Part shown: positions 14,600 to 27,100 of the stretch, one piece after another
Layout: every line of letters begins with the position of its first letter
Position numbering within the stretch: the stretch's first letter is position 1
From: Trichoplusia ni
Taxonomy: Eukaryota; Arthropoda; Insecta; Lepidoptera; Noctuidae
Direction: 5' to 3'
Assembly: GCF_003590095.1 (NCBI RefSeq)
Contig: NC_039497.1
Location: 6,506,691-6,570,690, forward strand
DNA: 64,000 nucleotides
Program-made: the position numbers and the translations under genes
Notes under the pieces: generated by a model
Told to the model about the DNA's origin: nothing
The model's database searches: none
The model's input: only the letters and a program-made list of their open reading frames with translations

Positions 14600-14722
14600 T
14601 CACGTGTTACATCTTTCTTGTCCGCCATTGTACGGTTCACTCTCGCTGTCAGATTCCCGCTCAACTCGAGTGATACCGTTATTACGTGTGAAGCCGAGAT
14701 GGTTGCGTGTGCGCAGCTCTAC
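14600..14722 (+). CDS. DAAM: Candidate DAAM first exon 1a, in a CpG-rich patch
   Basis: The frame is open from after a TAA at 14597. It contains ATG 14699 in a strong context (GCCGAGATGG), followed by MVACAQLY and a donor TAC|GTACGT at 14723. The phase-0 end joins GLPSWSRG of exon A across a 301-base intron, which would make the GC-rich extension of exon A coding. The surrounding 14.60-14.75 kb is markedly CpG-richer than its flanks, as expected of a promoter. Inference only: no homology to the eight residues is known to me, and the true 5' end is not visible. Confidence 0.38.
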
Positions 14723-14760
14723 GTACGTCTGCGTCTGTCCGCGGCCTTGACTGACATGAT
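14600..14760 (+). promoter_or_regulatory. Candidate CpG-rich promoter patch upstream of exon A
   Basis: A 160-base island with many CpG, Ser/Arg-type and CTCGAG/CGTACG words in otherwise AT-rich DNA, ending 260 bases before exon A. No TATA box is evident; invertebrate initiator-like TCAGA and TCAAC words are present but not decisive. Could be the proximal DAAM promoter or just a first exon. Confidence 0.3.
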
Positions 14761-15023
14761 ATTAAACATTTAGATTTTGCATGCGTTCTGTTGTGATTAT
14801 CCGTAAATATTTGTTATTGATTTGAGATGTTTATACTGTATTTGGATTTTGGTATTTTTGGTTTGACTGATTGTTCCAGTCAACTGTGAATCTAGTCAAT
14901 AAAATATATTTTGAAGAACCCTGCATTTTTTTTTAATAGCTACTCTTGCTAATACTTACCCGATGTTGAACTGGAATGACTTTATCACACATGATACTAA
15001 CGTTATTATTTATTTGTCCCCAG

Positions 15024-15182
15024 GGCCTACCATCGTGGTCGCGCGGGCTGGAGGTGGCGGAGGCAGCGCGCGCGCGCCTCGTGCGCTGGGCGTGCGGCGA
15101 GCCGCCGGCCGAGCCCGACCCGCCCCGCAAGAAGATGCCGCACGCGCTCCGCCGCCGGTGGCCGCTGTGCCCTTGTTTACAG
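15024..15182 (+). CDS. DAAM: DAAM exon A (N-terminal coding exon, with in-frame upstream extension)
   Basis: Acceptor TTTGTCCCCAG at 15013-15023 and donor CAG|GTAATC at 15183. The last 48 nt from ATG 15135 (A at -3) encode MPHALRRRWPLCPCLQ, which joins in phase 0 to NDEPPEIT of the next exon. This parallels the short basic, cysteine-containing start of vertebrate DAAMs. The preceding 111 nt are also open in the same frame, GC-rich and stop-free (37 codons beginning GLPSWSRGLEVAEAA). Because the exon starts at an acceptor, an upstream exon must exist. The extension is either 5' UTR or the coding part of a longer isoform. Confidence 0.85.
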
Positions 15183-18100
15183 GTAATCTATTATGTACAG
15201 CTACTGAACTTTACAATAGCTGCTATCATTATATTACGGTTCTTTGAGATGCTAAGAGGAGAGTCTAATGAGGGAGTTTAAAAATTGCGCTCTGGAAACT
15301 CTGGATGATTGTATAGTTGAAAAAAAAAAAACAGCCAAGTGATAAAACGATCTGATTTGTCAACTCCCAAGTTAAGTGCACCAATCAAATTCATGGGTAA
15401 TGTTTCGTAGGCACTTACGAAGCTTGTGCTTGCTAATCAATTAGTCAATTTATTTAGGGCTAACATCCATATAGTTATGGGAACTCAAGCTTGAGGATAT
15501 ACAGCATCTCACAAACAGTTTGATGAAATTCCCACCCATATGGCGGAAACGGAAAGCTTTAAGCTTAAAAAGCTGTAAAGAATAAAAAAATATTGTTTCG
15601 AGCAATATGAAGTTTATTGAAGCGGAACAATTATTGTAATAGCTCCACCCATCTAAGTAAGAAATAAAATGACCATGATAAAAGTAATTGAACCAGAACT
15701 GTCACATTAAGTAAGTAGTTTGGAATGCGCGACCGGTCTCAAGCAGTCGACACTTCTAACTGAGTTACATGTCATTTGTTATAACTTGATTACATAGTAA
15801 TATGCTAACTGAGAATAATGACATATCACGGCTTAATGGATGGGTCGAGATAACTGCCAAAAAGAGAGGTAGGAGATATTACCGATTTACGAATAAAGAA
15901 TTATGACTGCATGGATAGCCAAGTGGTATAAGGAGCCACGCTGGACTATATGTGTCATGGGTTCAATCGGCTTAGGACAAGACTTGTTCTGAGTCTAGGA
16001 ATCTTTATTGCATGTGACTTGAATGTTTGTGAAACCCCTTGCGACACAAGGTTAGATTACGAAGTGCAGCGATATACGAAAGACAAAGTTGGAAAGTAAA
16101 ATGCCATCATCAATCAATCCTATGCTAAAAGCTTACCATATCATCAAATCACTATTATTCTTACGTTAGTGAACAAACAAACTAAAATACTATATCATTC
16201 AATGTTCTCATTAGTTGTTATCGAGCAGATCTAAGTGTCTAGCAGCTAATTGTACCGGAACGTATCAGCTGTATAACGATCCAGTAACGCGACACCCACG
16301 GTATCGAGTGACTGGGCTCCGATTCCGATTCGCTTGGCTTTCACTTGACAAAAATATGTAGGAATAACAGTAGAATCAAGGTTTACAGAAACTCCAACGA
16401 ACTGATGGTAGACGGAATTGATTTGGGACGCATTCAATGTACTCCTTGATGGGAAGAGTTGGCTTAGTCCCATATTGGTTCTGTATAAACACATCACTAC
16501 AAGGCCTAATAAAGAAGCGGTTTCTCGCTTCGGAAACGTATTAGGATGATTCTAGGAAAGAAAGCTAAGGACGTCCTCATCCTCACTAAATGATTGAAGT
16601 AACTAGTGTCTTAATGTTTTAATTCGTATGTGTTCTCTTAATAGTTATAACACTGTACGTGTTGGGCGAGAAGAAAAAAAACTATCTGCAGTACCTAATA
16701 AAAGTGTTTTACGACTATCCCGAGAATCGCCTATTGCAGATTTTGCTTCAGTGATATGTATTATGATTATCTAAGTACATTAAAACAAAGTTTCAGGGCA
16801 CGCTTCTATGTTACCAAATCAGGGCGCTTATATCAAAATAGAACAAAAAGATACCACAAAACTAGTGGCCTTCAGACCTCTCGGTTTTACGGAATAAATG
16901 AACTGTGAAGTAAATCCCGTTGCTAGCTCTATAGGCTTAGTTCTATTGAACGAGCACCTTTGTTAATTCCCTTTTATAACTTAGCAAACTATTCTCAGTT
17001 TCATTTACTAGGAAACCGTTTCGTAATATCCATAGACCACCTGTTATAATAATGACTTATTTGCGCTGTCGAAAACAAAGGCATTCAATCGCTTTTGCAC
17101 CAAACCTGTTTGCACCGACTGGTTTCAGACCTTGTGGTATTTCTTCACTTCCAAAGTAACTCGGGTTTTTAGAGGTTGAAGGTCAATCATAGACAACAAA
17201 CAACAGGTTCGTCTATGACTCAGTGAAAGTCATGATCATAGTCTGAATTTCTCTTACTTTGTTCTCATATGCAGCTCTCAAATTATGGATGAATAATTTG
17301 TAAGGCGAGCATTTCAAAATCCTGAACTTTGAGTTCGGTTCACTTTGAAATCTTTCTTTACCAATCTATGAACGGGTCGCTAAATCCTTACATATTATAA
17401 AACAAAGTCCCCCGCCGCGTCTGTCTGTCTGTCTGTCTGTCTGTCTGTTCGCGATAAACTAGAAAAGTACTGAACGGATTTTTATGCGGTTTTCAACGAT
17501 AGATAGAGAAATTCTTGAGGAAGGTTTTAGTGTATAATAAGTTTAGGTTTTGTGTAAACTGACGATATTACAGCGATATTAGTTAAACATGTCGGAAAAA
17601 ATTAAGCCATTCGAGAGCTTTCATCGAGAACGCTGCCAAAACCTTTTGAGTTACAACAAAACAATGTATGGCAAGTTTGTACCTCTTTAATAGATCTACA
17701 AAAAAGTCCGCGGTGGTATATGTCTATCTTCCAAGGATAACCCACAATAATCATTTTTATGTGTTTTCTTAATACAGTAAACTTATGGGTTACTTACGAA
17801 CCTCTTTTTAACAATACAGTATTAATCCTTATCCAAATAAATAAGTTAGATATATTATGCATGTAATATAGAACAAAATTGCCTTTTACACTACGCCAAA
17901 AATGTTAATAGGTAATGAGTTATCGTAATATTAAAATCTCCGCGCGAGAAATTAAAAATCGATGAAACGTAGCGAAGATATCGTTGGCATCTATATACTA
18001 ATTGTACTATATATATACTAATTACTATGTATATACTATGTATGTACTATATATATACTAATTGTTTGTTTGATTGTTTGTTTGAAAGCGCTAATCTCAG

Positions 18101-21100
18101 AAACTACTTATTCAAATTGAAAAAATATTTTTGTGTTGAATATACCATTAATCGAGGGAGGTTTTAGGCTTTATGTATATCATCACGCTGCGACCAATAG
18201 GAGCGAAGAAAAAGTCATAACTTATATCTTCTAACCACGCAGACGAAGTCGCGGGCAACAGCTAGTTCTGTATAAGTTCAAGTTAGCAATAGCGACATAA
18301 TTAACATTTGAATACGGCTTTAAGGCAATCCAAAGGCAATTGCCACACCCATTGAGTTATTAGCGGCGTCACCAGAAATGTATTCAGAAGGTCAGGTTTT
18401 AGAAGATGCACAATAGCCTCTTCACATAAACGGTCGCATAACTAAACTCGTTTGGACAGCAGCAACAAACATAACAGGATAACCACAAAAATATAAAACG
18501 TTCAGAGAGTTCAAGGTAAAGCTCACCTTCGACACAAAGGATATTTTTAAAGCAAATAAAAGGAACAGTTGTATTTATGACCAGATGAACTTTCATGAAC
18601 ATTTGCGAGTATTGTTATGAATCATGTATGACTATACTTGGGCAGAAATAATACTGAGCAATCTTTTTTTGGTATGAAACGGATACAAGAACTTAAAAAA
18701 TCCAAGGATTCTGATTCTCGGTAAACCTTCTGTAAATATTTCATAGTGGCAACAGCATGAGTTGTATATAGAGAAATAAACACGTTTACACTTGCAATTT
18801 GTGTCAGTCCACTAGCATCGATGTATCGAGGTTGAATATCGTCGTTAAATAAATTGCGAGCATTTAACAACTGTTTGTTGTCTCCAATTAACTTTGTTGA
18901 AATTGAAACTGGGAAATTGAGTCGAGCAACGAACTGAACCACTTCCGATCCTACGAATATAATTAACGCGAAAGTTTTTAAGAATGAGGTAATAATGATA
19001 ACGTTTTCCTGTTTTAGGCTGAAAACTGACGATCTTTTAGTGAAATAGATACTTATAGACGTGCTTTTTGTTACATATCATCTGCAAGAACAATTTATTC
19101 TACTTGAAGATAATAATCATTCAAAATACAGACAAATGACAATCCATATACACAGACTAACCCATCACTAAATAAACGAATGTTAATATTATTGTCTCGT
19201 CAAGCAATAAACGATTGTTTAAAAAGTTTATTTTCTATAGCTGCAGACTGAATGGCGTCTGGGCCTTTGCTAAGCTTTCCTCGGTAAAAGTTGACCCACT
19301 CACAATATGTTTAGCTTCAATACTTGTGTACTATGTTCACAGTTTAGAGATTTAAAATTTAAACAATAGTCAGAGCTTTCTGGAAGTCACAACAGAGTTT
19401 TAATGAAATCCCTCTTCCACGTTCCATAGAGGTTAAAACATATAAAAATGCCATCCCCGAAGAAAATGTCAGGGCCAGCGAAATTCTATTGCCTGAGTAT
19501 TTCTAAACAGATGAAAAACCTAATAGAAGTACAGTTAGTTTGTAAGCTTGCTGTGTTATCACTTTAGATAACCGCTGTCCATTTAGCTGATAAAGTTGTC
19601 GCATCTTTAGTATCCAAGATTAAACTTAGGGTTGGCCTGTGCCCTAACAGTGATTTCTATTCCGTAGAAATTATTCAGGCTTCGTAGCCCGGGCGCGGTA
19701 CACACACAATTGATATCCATAACTTAACTTTAAGAGGTTCTGTATTTGTTTATGCTAAACGCTTTGTTTGTTTACTCTGAAAGTTCGCAAACAGGTTTCA
19801 ATGATCTCTTGTTTCGAGATCGGGAGCGATGGAGCTATTCGTTTCCATAATCTGATGGCTTTTGAAACCGCAGAAGCTTGTTCATCATATTTTCCTCCCA
19901 TTGTTATGTAAACTTCGTAAAAGTGAAATTGTATTTCAACATCCTCTTGTTTAGGTATTAATACTATTAATGTATTCTAATTTTCTGTTATTTTGCCATC
20001 ACAGGTGATAGGTCGGTCATTTAGATTTGTCGTAGTGAAATCCACGTTACCATTTCGCGTGTTTTCTAAGCATTAACATTCTTTAATCCGTGATATATTA
20101 ACCGGTGAGTTTTCGAAATTTGCTATAGCATTATGTGTTTTATATCATGGTTATGCTGATACCATGATATAGTGGTTTTCGAAGAAAATTAATTAATATC
20201 ACAACTTTAAGTTAATATCTGTTTTATTTATAAGCTGCTAGCAGTTATGAGTAAGTAGACAATTTATGTCCAGTATACTTTTTAATAGGAGCTATTTTAT
20301 GATTGGAAATTATATGAATTAAATTAGATCATGGAGAAGGCGAATCATTGAGAACTTATAAGTATAAACGAATGAATGAATGTCAGACACGCATGATTTA
20401 CGTATCTAAATTTATCTTTGTTGTTGTATATTACTCACGTTTAGTCAAATCGGGCACCCTTAAACTCCTATAAGAGTGAATTTTGGTATCTGTACTATAT
20501 GGTATTACAATTTAAAATTCTTGCTATTCTAAGGAGGCCATTTCTCTCGGGATTTCCATTGAAACAAAACTGACTTTCACCAATATTGTTACAAGCATGT
20601 ATGAAAGGGCTATTGATAGGTAAGGGTCAACCCTAAGCGAACGCTATTGAAAACCAGTTTACATTGGATTGGAAAGCCGCCGGGATGTCGGTCAGTCGGC
20701 ACAAGCTGATGGACCGTCCACCGCACTTCTACAAGTGCACGAGTATTCTAGAAATCGACTTTAAGAGGTCGGAATAGAGGTTAGTTAATATAGATATTGG
20801 TAAAGCTTCGTGGTTGAGTGTACGATATCTGACGCACGTGCTTATGGTAAATTATCACATGTGTCGCATTGAAACGTATTATGATTGCATTACAGATTAC
20901 CTATAGGAAAGATGATCAAGTGATTTTTATTACTGCTCTTAATAGCTTTCAGAGTAAAACAGTAGGCAAGTGTTTGACACAGATTATAATACGAAATGAC
21001 TTTGCTTAATATCAGCGGATTCATTTTATGTTTATTGAAATTATAAATAAGTGAGCAATAGCATCTTTCTCATCAGATGAGAGAGATGCTATTGCTCCAC

Positions 21101-24100
21101 AGTGGCACAGAAATGCATTAAAATGATATTATAAATGGAATTAGAATTTATGTTTTGCATATTAGAATTTATTTTTTATTGATGATTCAGTAAGCTCCTG
21201 TATTTCGATTTTAATAAGGCATGAATTGATAACATAGGTTTGCAAAACAAAGATCACGAACATACAATATCAAGATAACGAACATTTTGCCTTACCGACT
21301 GACAATAGAACATAAACAGCCTCCATTGTTCTCATGAATGAATCTTTTGATTGATGCGCCGAGTTTCTATTTAGGAGTCGCAAGTTCAAACGTCAGGTCA
21401 ACAATAATCGTGTTAAATGATAAGGGTTCACGTCGAAATATAACAATAAGGCCACTTACTCCTTACAACTGATTTCAATATTATGTTACGAAAACATTTC
21501 ACAATTGTAAGTTGATTATAGAGAAAGGTCAAGGGACAATATTATGGCTTTTTGAAACAGCTTTAATTGGTTCGTTTTGAATAAGGTCGAGTTCATGACT
21601 TATGTGATATTAATGGGTAATATATATTTAGTGAAGGCTATGCAAATACAGTTACAATTACTGCAATCGTTTTGCCAAAAGCTTTGTGCTTGGATTTATA
21701 GATCAATAATTTACTCTAACATTTGTAGATTAAGCAATGTTAAAGTGAGTGTATTGAAGTTTGAACTTAAAACTGTGTTTACTCATTTGGAACGAGCATT
21801 TCATTTGACGATTGGAGTGTCGTTAAGTACTGTAACGAAACGTCCATTTAGTAGTTAATACAATAAGAGCGAGACAATGCACTTCGATAAATACGGGAAG
21901 CAATTACGGGTGCAGGGCGGTCTTTAGTTATGATTGAGACACATTGCCTGGCGCCGGCCGCGCTCCTGCACTGTTCTCCTTTTCTCCAACACTTGTTTTG
22001 ATGGCTACAAACCATTTACTGACATGAGTCCAGTGACCTAACAAATTAATCAATCAATGTCTTGGTGGGAACTAATGGTGCTGTCAAATAAACATGAACA
22101 AAACTAGATTCTTCAGCTTGAAGAGAAGGCAGTCCGTCGCGAAGATTCAAGTGAGTAAAATAAACAGTTTTAAAGTTTAGTTTTCTGAGAACGGAATAGT
22201 CAAAGATGGTTCACGTTAACATGTTCACACCCCTTTTGAAGTCTCGGCTCTCGTTTTAAACATATTTATTTATGCAAATGCATTTCTTTGGGACACGTAG
22301 AGCGGCTTTTTGAAAGAATGCCGTGTCGTTGGCATGTTTTCTATGGTAAATCATTAGAGTAAGTAGTTTTTCTATTTGAAGAAATATTTGTTATACTTAA
22401 ACATTGTTTGGGCATAATAAGTAATTGTATTCTTAGCCTAAAGCATCACTTTCGGAACTTTAATGGGAAAAGTATTTAAATAATTGTTTAGAATATGCCT
22501 TTTAAAGCAAACATCATATAGATAAAGCATTGTAGTTCCATAGCCTCAACGTTCCATCATTACTTTCTATTATGGTTGTTTATTGCTCCCATAAGCTGCT
22601 AATTGGCTCATTACTACTTCGAACAATCAAATGCCGTCAACACAACATATATTATGCCGTCTTTATAACTTGAAGGTGTAGAGCAAATAGAATAGAAATA
22701 ATGTATGAACTAACAACAAGTTTTCCTATATATTTATGTTTGCTGAATGTATTTTTAATAGAAAAATTATAATGGTCCTACTTTTTCATATATGTACATT
22801 AAGTCCGCCTTTGCACATTGCGAAAGCATGGGAGTTTGTTTGTATGTATGCGTGTGTTTGTTGCCTCTTCACGCTCAAACGACTGGGTCAATTTCGATGA
22901 AATTTGCTGTGGAGGTAGCCGAAAACTTGAAATAACAATGCGTGTCTGAGATACGGGCGGGTTCACCTGCCTGTATCTCAGTTGTATCTCAGATTTACCC
23001 GCGTGTACACGAGCAACAGCTAGTAAATAAATAAAGAACAGAAGTAGATATAGGTATTCGGAGTAAAGCCAAGTCTTTATCAATTTTGTATGTACATAAA
23101 TGAAAGGAAAGAACTTATGATATTAAGTTTTGGCTGTCGTTGTCTCGTATACAAGAGAAATTTGGCACGTGCTTAGAAAATTGCCTAAAAGTGAAACCAT
23201 TAAGGATACCGAAGTCCTTACAAGTCGTTCAAATTAATGGTACCTAATAATGGAACTACTTAAATATATTTGCAGTGGTGTAGTGAAGTCATCGACGAAA
23301 ATATCCTCCTCGTTGCTTGTAGGGTGGCAGGGTTATCGCTTTTGTTATTTTTGATGGAGATATAAACGTACGAAAAAATGTTTTGCTAGTGACTCATGGT
23401 GACGTCACAAGGGGTTAATGTTCTTTACACGTTTCGTTTGTGAGAATCGGTTTTTATATTGTGTTTTTATGTGCGTACGAAGTTTTAAGTCCTTTAAAGG
23501 GGTAATATTCAGAATTTTTGTCGAATACAGGCAAATTTTCGTCTAGATATTTTAAGCATTCTTTTGTTTCATATTTTTTTTACATGCTATTACGTCTGTG
23601 CAATAATAGGTTAATCTTTTACTTATGTTATAAATGTAAAATAAAAAAAAAAAATCTTACACGATTTTTTTGATAATCTAATAATAATTAGATGCGGAAA
23701 CGGGAAGAGGACACCAAGTTTTCTAGATTTATTGACAAAACTGGTCTGAGTTTAATTAACTAGAATAGTCGACTTACTATGGAAACAGATGACGCACGAA
23801 ATTCGTCTTGATTAAAACGCATGTCAAACATTTAATATTTATTTAACTCATTAACGCACGGAAATACAATTTGTTTATTTATAAGCATTGTATACCTGTT
23901 TTCGAATTAAAACGCTTTCAAGGTCTTTTATTACTTAAAATATGCACGCCTTCTGCATTTCCTATATATTATTCTCAAGCTGAATTTCGTCAGAACATTT
24001 TAGCATATTTTAGCAATTAATGTGTATCTTAATATATTTCTAGAAGTGTTCAAGAGTTCTTTGAAGAAGTAAATCATGCTAAATAAGGCATCCTGTAATA

Positions 24101-27100
24101 AAAGCAAATTCCATTGCTACAGGTTTTCGTACTAGCATACTTTATATGGTTAGTACTTGTTGCATTTAATAATTGCAATCTAATTAAACCTATTTCGCGA
24201 TAAGCCATCAGTCCCACTTAGCACCCCATTGGGAAGGTCCCCCTCCTAACCCTTTCACGGCAATTCACCCCTATTTTACTACGTTTGTTGTTTAGGGTCA
24301 GTAATTTGGTTACGTCCGGGAACCTTGACCCACCACGAATAAACAGTGAATTAAGAACAAGAGCGAACAGTAAATAGGTGTTGTTTGACATTTATGTGTA
24401 GGATAGAAACCGGTTAAGGGTTCCGTAAAACTAGGCTTAACTTAAACGAACAATATTCTCCTTGATTTAACATTGCTTGATAGATCTTATTTCATCAATA
24501 ATGTTTGCTTTTCTAGTCAGCAATGGTCAACGAACAAATGCCGATATAACATCAACTTGTTTGTAGTTTACGACTTAATAGGAACGGTTTCTCCTATAAT
24601 CACAACAGGATGTAAACTAATCGCATAATTCCTCGTTTGATTAATACTCTGTAATCTTTCCATTGTTCTCTTTTCAAATATTTTGCTATGCTGCTCATGA
24701 CCTCATTATTTACCTCATGATAAGTCCTATTTACTTTTCCATCTGTTTGTACCTACTTGTGTACTGAGTACACAGTGTACTTTCTACTGCTGTTAATTAA
24801 CGAAGGGAATACATAATTAATCTGTGTTTTAATACTGTCTGTTGAATTAAGATGTTGTTTGCATGTCATCTTCTTAATGATTGCACTTGGTTAGGGTCTC
24901 TAGAAGACTATCATGATAATCTTGACATAAAATTTCATAAATAAGATTTAAGAAATTAACCTTTTTGCATGCCCGTTTTGGTAAATAATAAATCTGCATA
25001 CAAGTTTACAGAGATCGGCTATCAGGTTTTATACGAAGCTTGGGTGTTAAGAAATCTAAATAAGCCGCTTCGCTCCACCACGCTAAAGGCGTTATATCCC
25101 GTAATAACTGGGTGTGGGTGTTAAATCTCTGGTTTCCATAGCAATTCGCTTCTCTCTCTCCCAGTTTTACTTGTAGGAAACTAAAACCAAGCGAAAATAA
25201 TCATTGTTATTTCAACTTCGTCGGCAATAACCAAGCTTGAACATTGAACATTTTTGTAGCTTGCATTTTTGCCAAAACATGCAACTTATAAGGTCACATT
25301 CTACAGAGCAATTCATTACTCAAAAAAAAAAATACTACCTCAACAGAAAAATATTTAAAGTAATTGTCGGAAATCAAATGTAATTAATATTGCTTTCACC
25401 GCGGCAACCCTATTCGTTATGTCAATGGGTTCGCGAGACATCGGCGACAGTTCGTAGAAATGCGTCGCAGGCGCCGCCGAAAGGTCACACTGACTCAGAA
25501 GCGCTTTTAGCGAGCTCGTGTATGAACGATACGATCTGTTTGAGGCACGGATGCGAACGATTGATATGCTTGTATGAATTGATGTTGTTTTCGGAGATTG
25601 AAGTGATATTTAATTTTTGTTGCGCAAAGGTTTTACGAATGCAACCGATGATACAGAGAAAAAATCAGTTTGAAAGGAATAATAAAAATAAAAACGATAA
25701 AGTTATACATAAACTACTAATAAACAAGTTGATGTATATATAAATGTATAAATACCAGCCTTTAAAAGCCTCACTGTTGAGACATACCCCTTCCCATACA
25801 CTTAGGGTAGGTTAAACATATAAATGATTCCGTAAAATTTTCTGGTGCTGGAATACGCAAACAAGAAGTATATTTATTGGCCAGACTACATGCGTACGTT
25901 CATATACTCCATCTGTTTACTAGCCTGTGACAAGGCAATGTATTTTAATCTAAGTGATAGATGCCAATTGCCGTCGACCGCAGAGAAATTACAAAGGAAT
26001 TTCACATTGACCCTTTACCTCTTGTAATAAAAATGAAAGTAGAAATCATTATTTCGTACGATCAGCTTAAATTCTGAACGATCGTCACTTGTTACTTTCC
26101 GCAATGCCAACTGTTAATCCTGCAAGATCACGGCTTTGGAAATGAAAGCAAGAGGTCAACTGAGGGTTTACCAATGTCTCAAAAAGTATGACTGTTGGTT
26201 ATGCATGTTGTTAAAGCGAGACGAGTGGTTATCATACGGCGTAGAGCGCTATTTCTCTCCTACGGTAGTTTTGAAAGCTCAGGGCTCTGTCTGTTTGACA
26301 TTCACATCGTAAAATAGCAATAAGTTTTCAAGATTTAATGCTTCAGTAAACTATAAACAAACGTATCACTTTCCTTCATATTAAAGTGATTGAAAAAGAG
26401 GTGTTATTTGATTGTGAGAGTTGTGCATTGCTGCTATAATTGTAGGTTTAACATGTTAAAGAATGCACCTATTAAGTGTAAATCACTTCTTCTGTGTAAC
26501 TTACATACCTATTATCGTGATAACTTAGCGTTCAGTAATTGTAAATACTCGAGGTTTTTTCTGTCTACATTTCCTTGTTCGCCATTTGTCGAGTCTCCCT
26601 TAAAAGGAAAGGAACCAATGCCTTCCTCATTTTATTTTTAACTCCATTTTAATATTTAAATGAAGATTTTTTTACAACTGGCCTTACAATGCTTTTTAAG
26701 AAGAAATTGTCTTTTGATTTATGTCTCACTGAGTTTCTGACTGCGAGTGGAATAATTAAGTATTGAACGAAGTAATTTTATTTATTTCTTCTTTAAAGAC
26801 AGATGTTCGGAGACAATTGTGTGTAAATTATGTTTGTAGAAAGTTAAAACTTTTTTATTGTGAGGGTTTTTTGTGGAACGCGTAGGCACAGTCTTAAATT
26901 GGAAAATTAAGATGTTCGTTAAATAAAATTTATAAGAAAACATCTTTATTAAAACAAGCATAACTTATACATATTCAATTGCAATGTTATAAACATTGCA
27001 ATTTAAAACTATAGTTCAGTTTACGTCAATAGGCCTTATCTTCTATTAAAACATTCCTGGAGCAATACATTATATGAGACACTTTGATTGCTCATAAATC

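Noticed and set aside
22799..23083. 94-codon minus-strand frame
   Set aside because: Lies over the Helitron-like element and its internal hairpin.
25460..25483. A further possible DAAM first exon encoding MRRRRRRK
   Set aside because: The phase fits exon B, but the would-be donor is GTCACA, far from consensus, and nothing else supports it.
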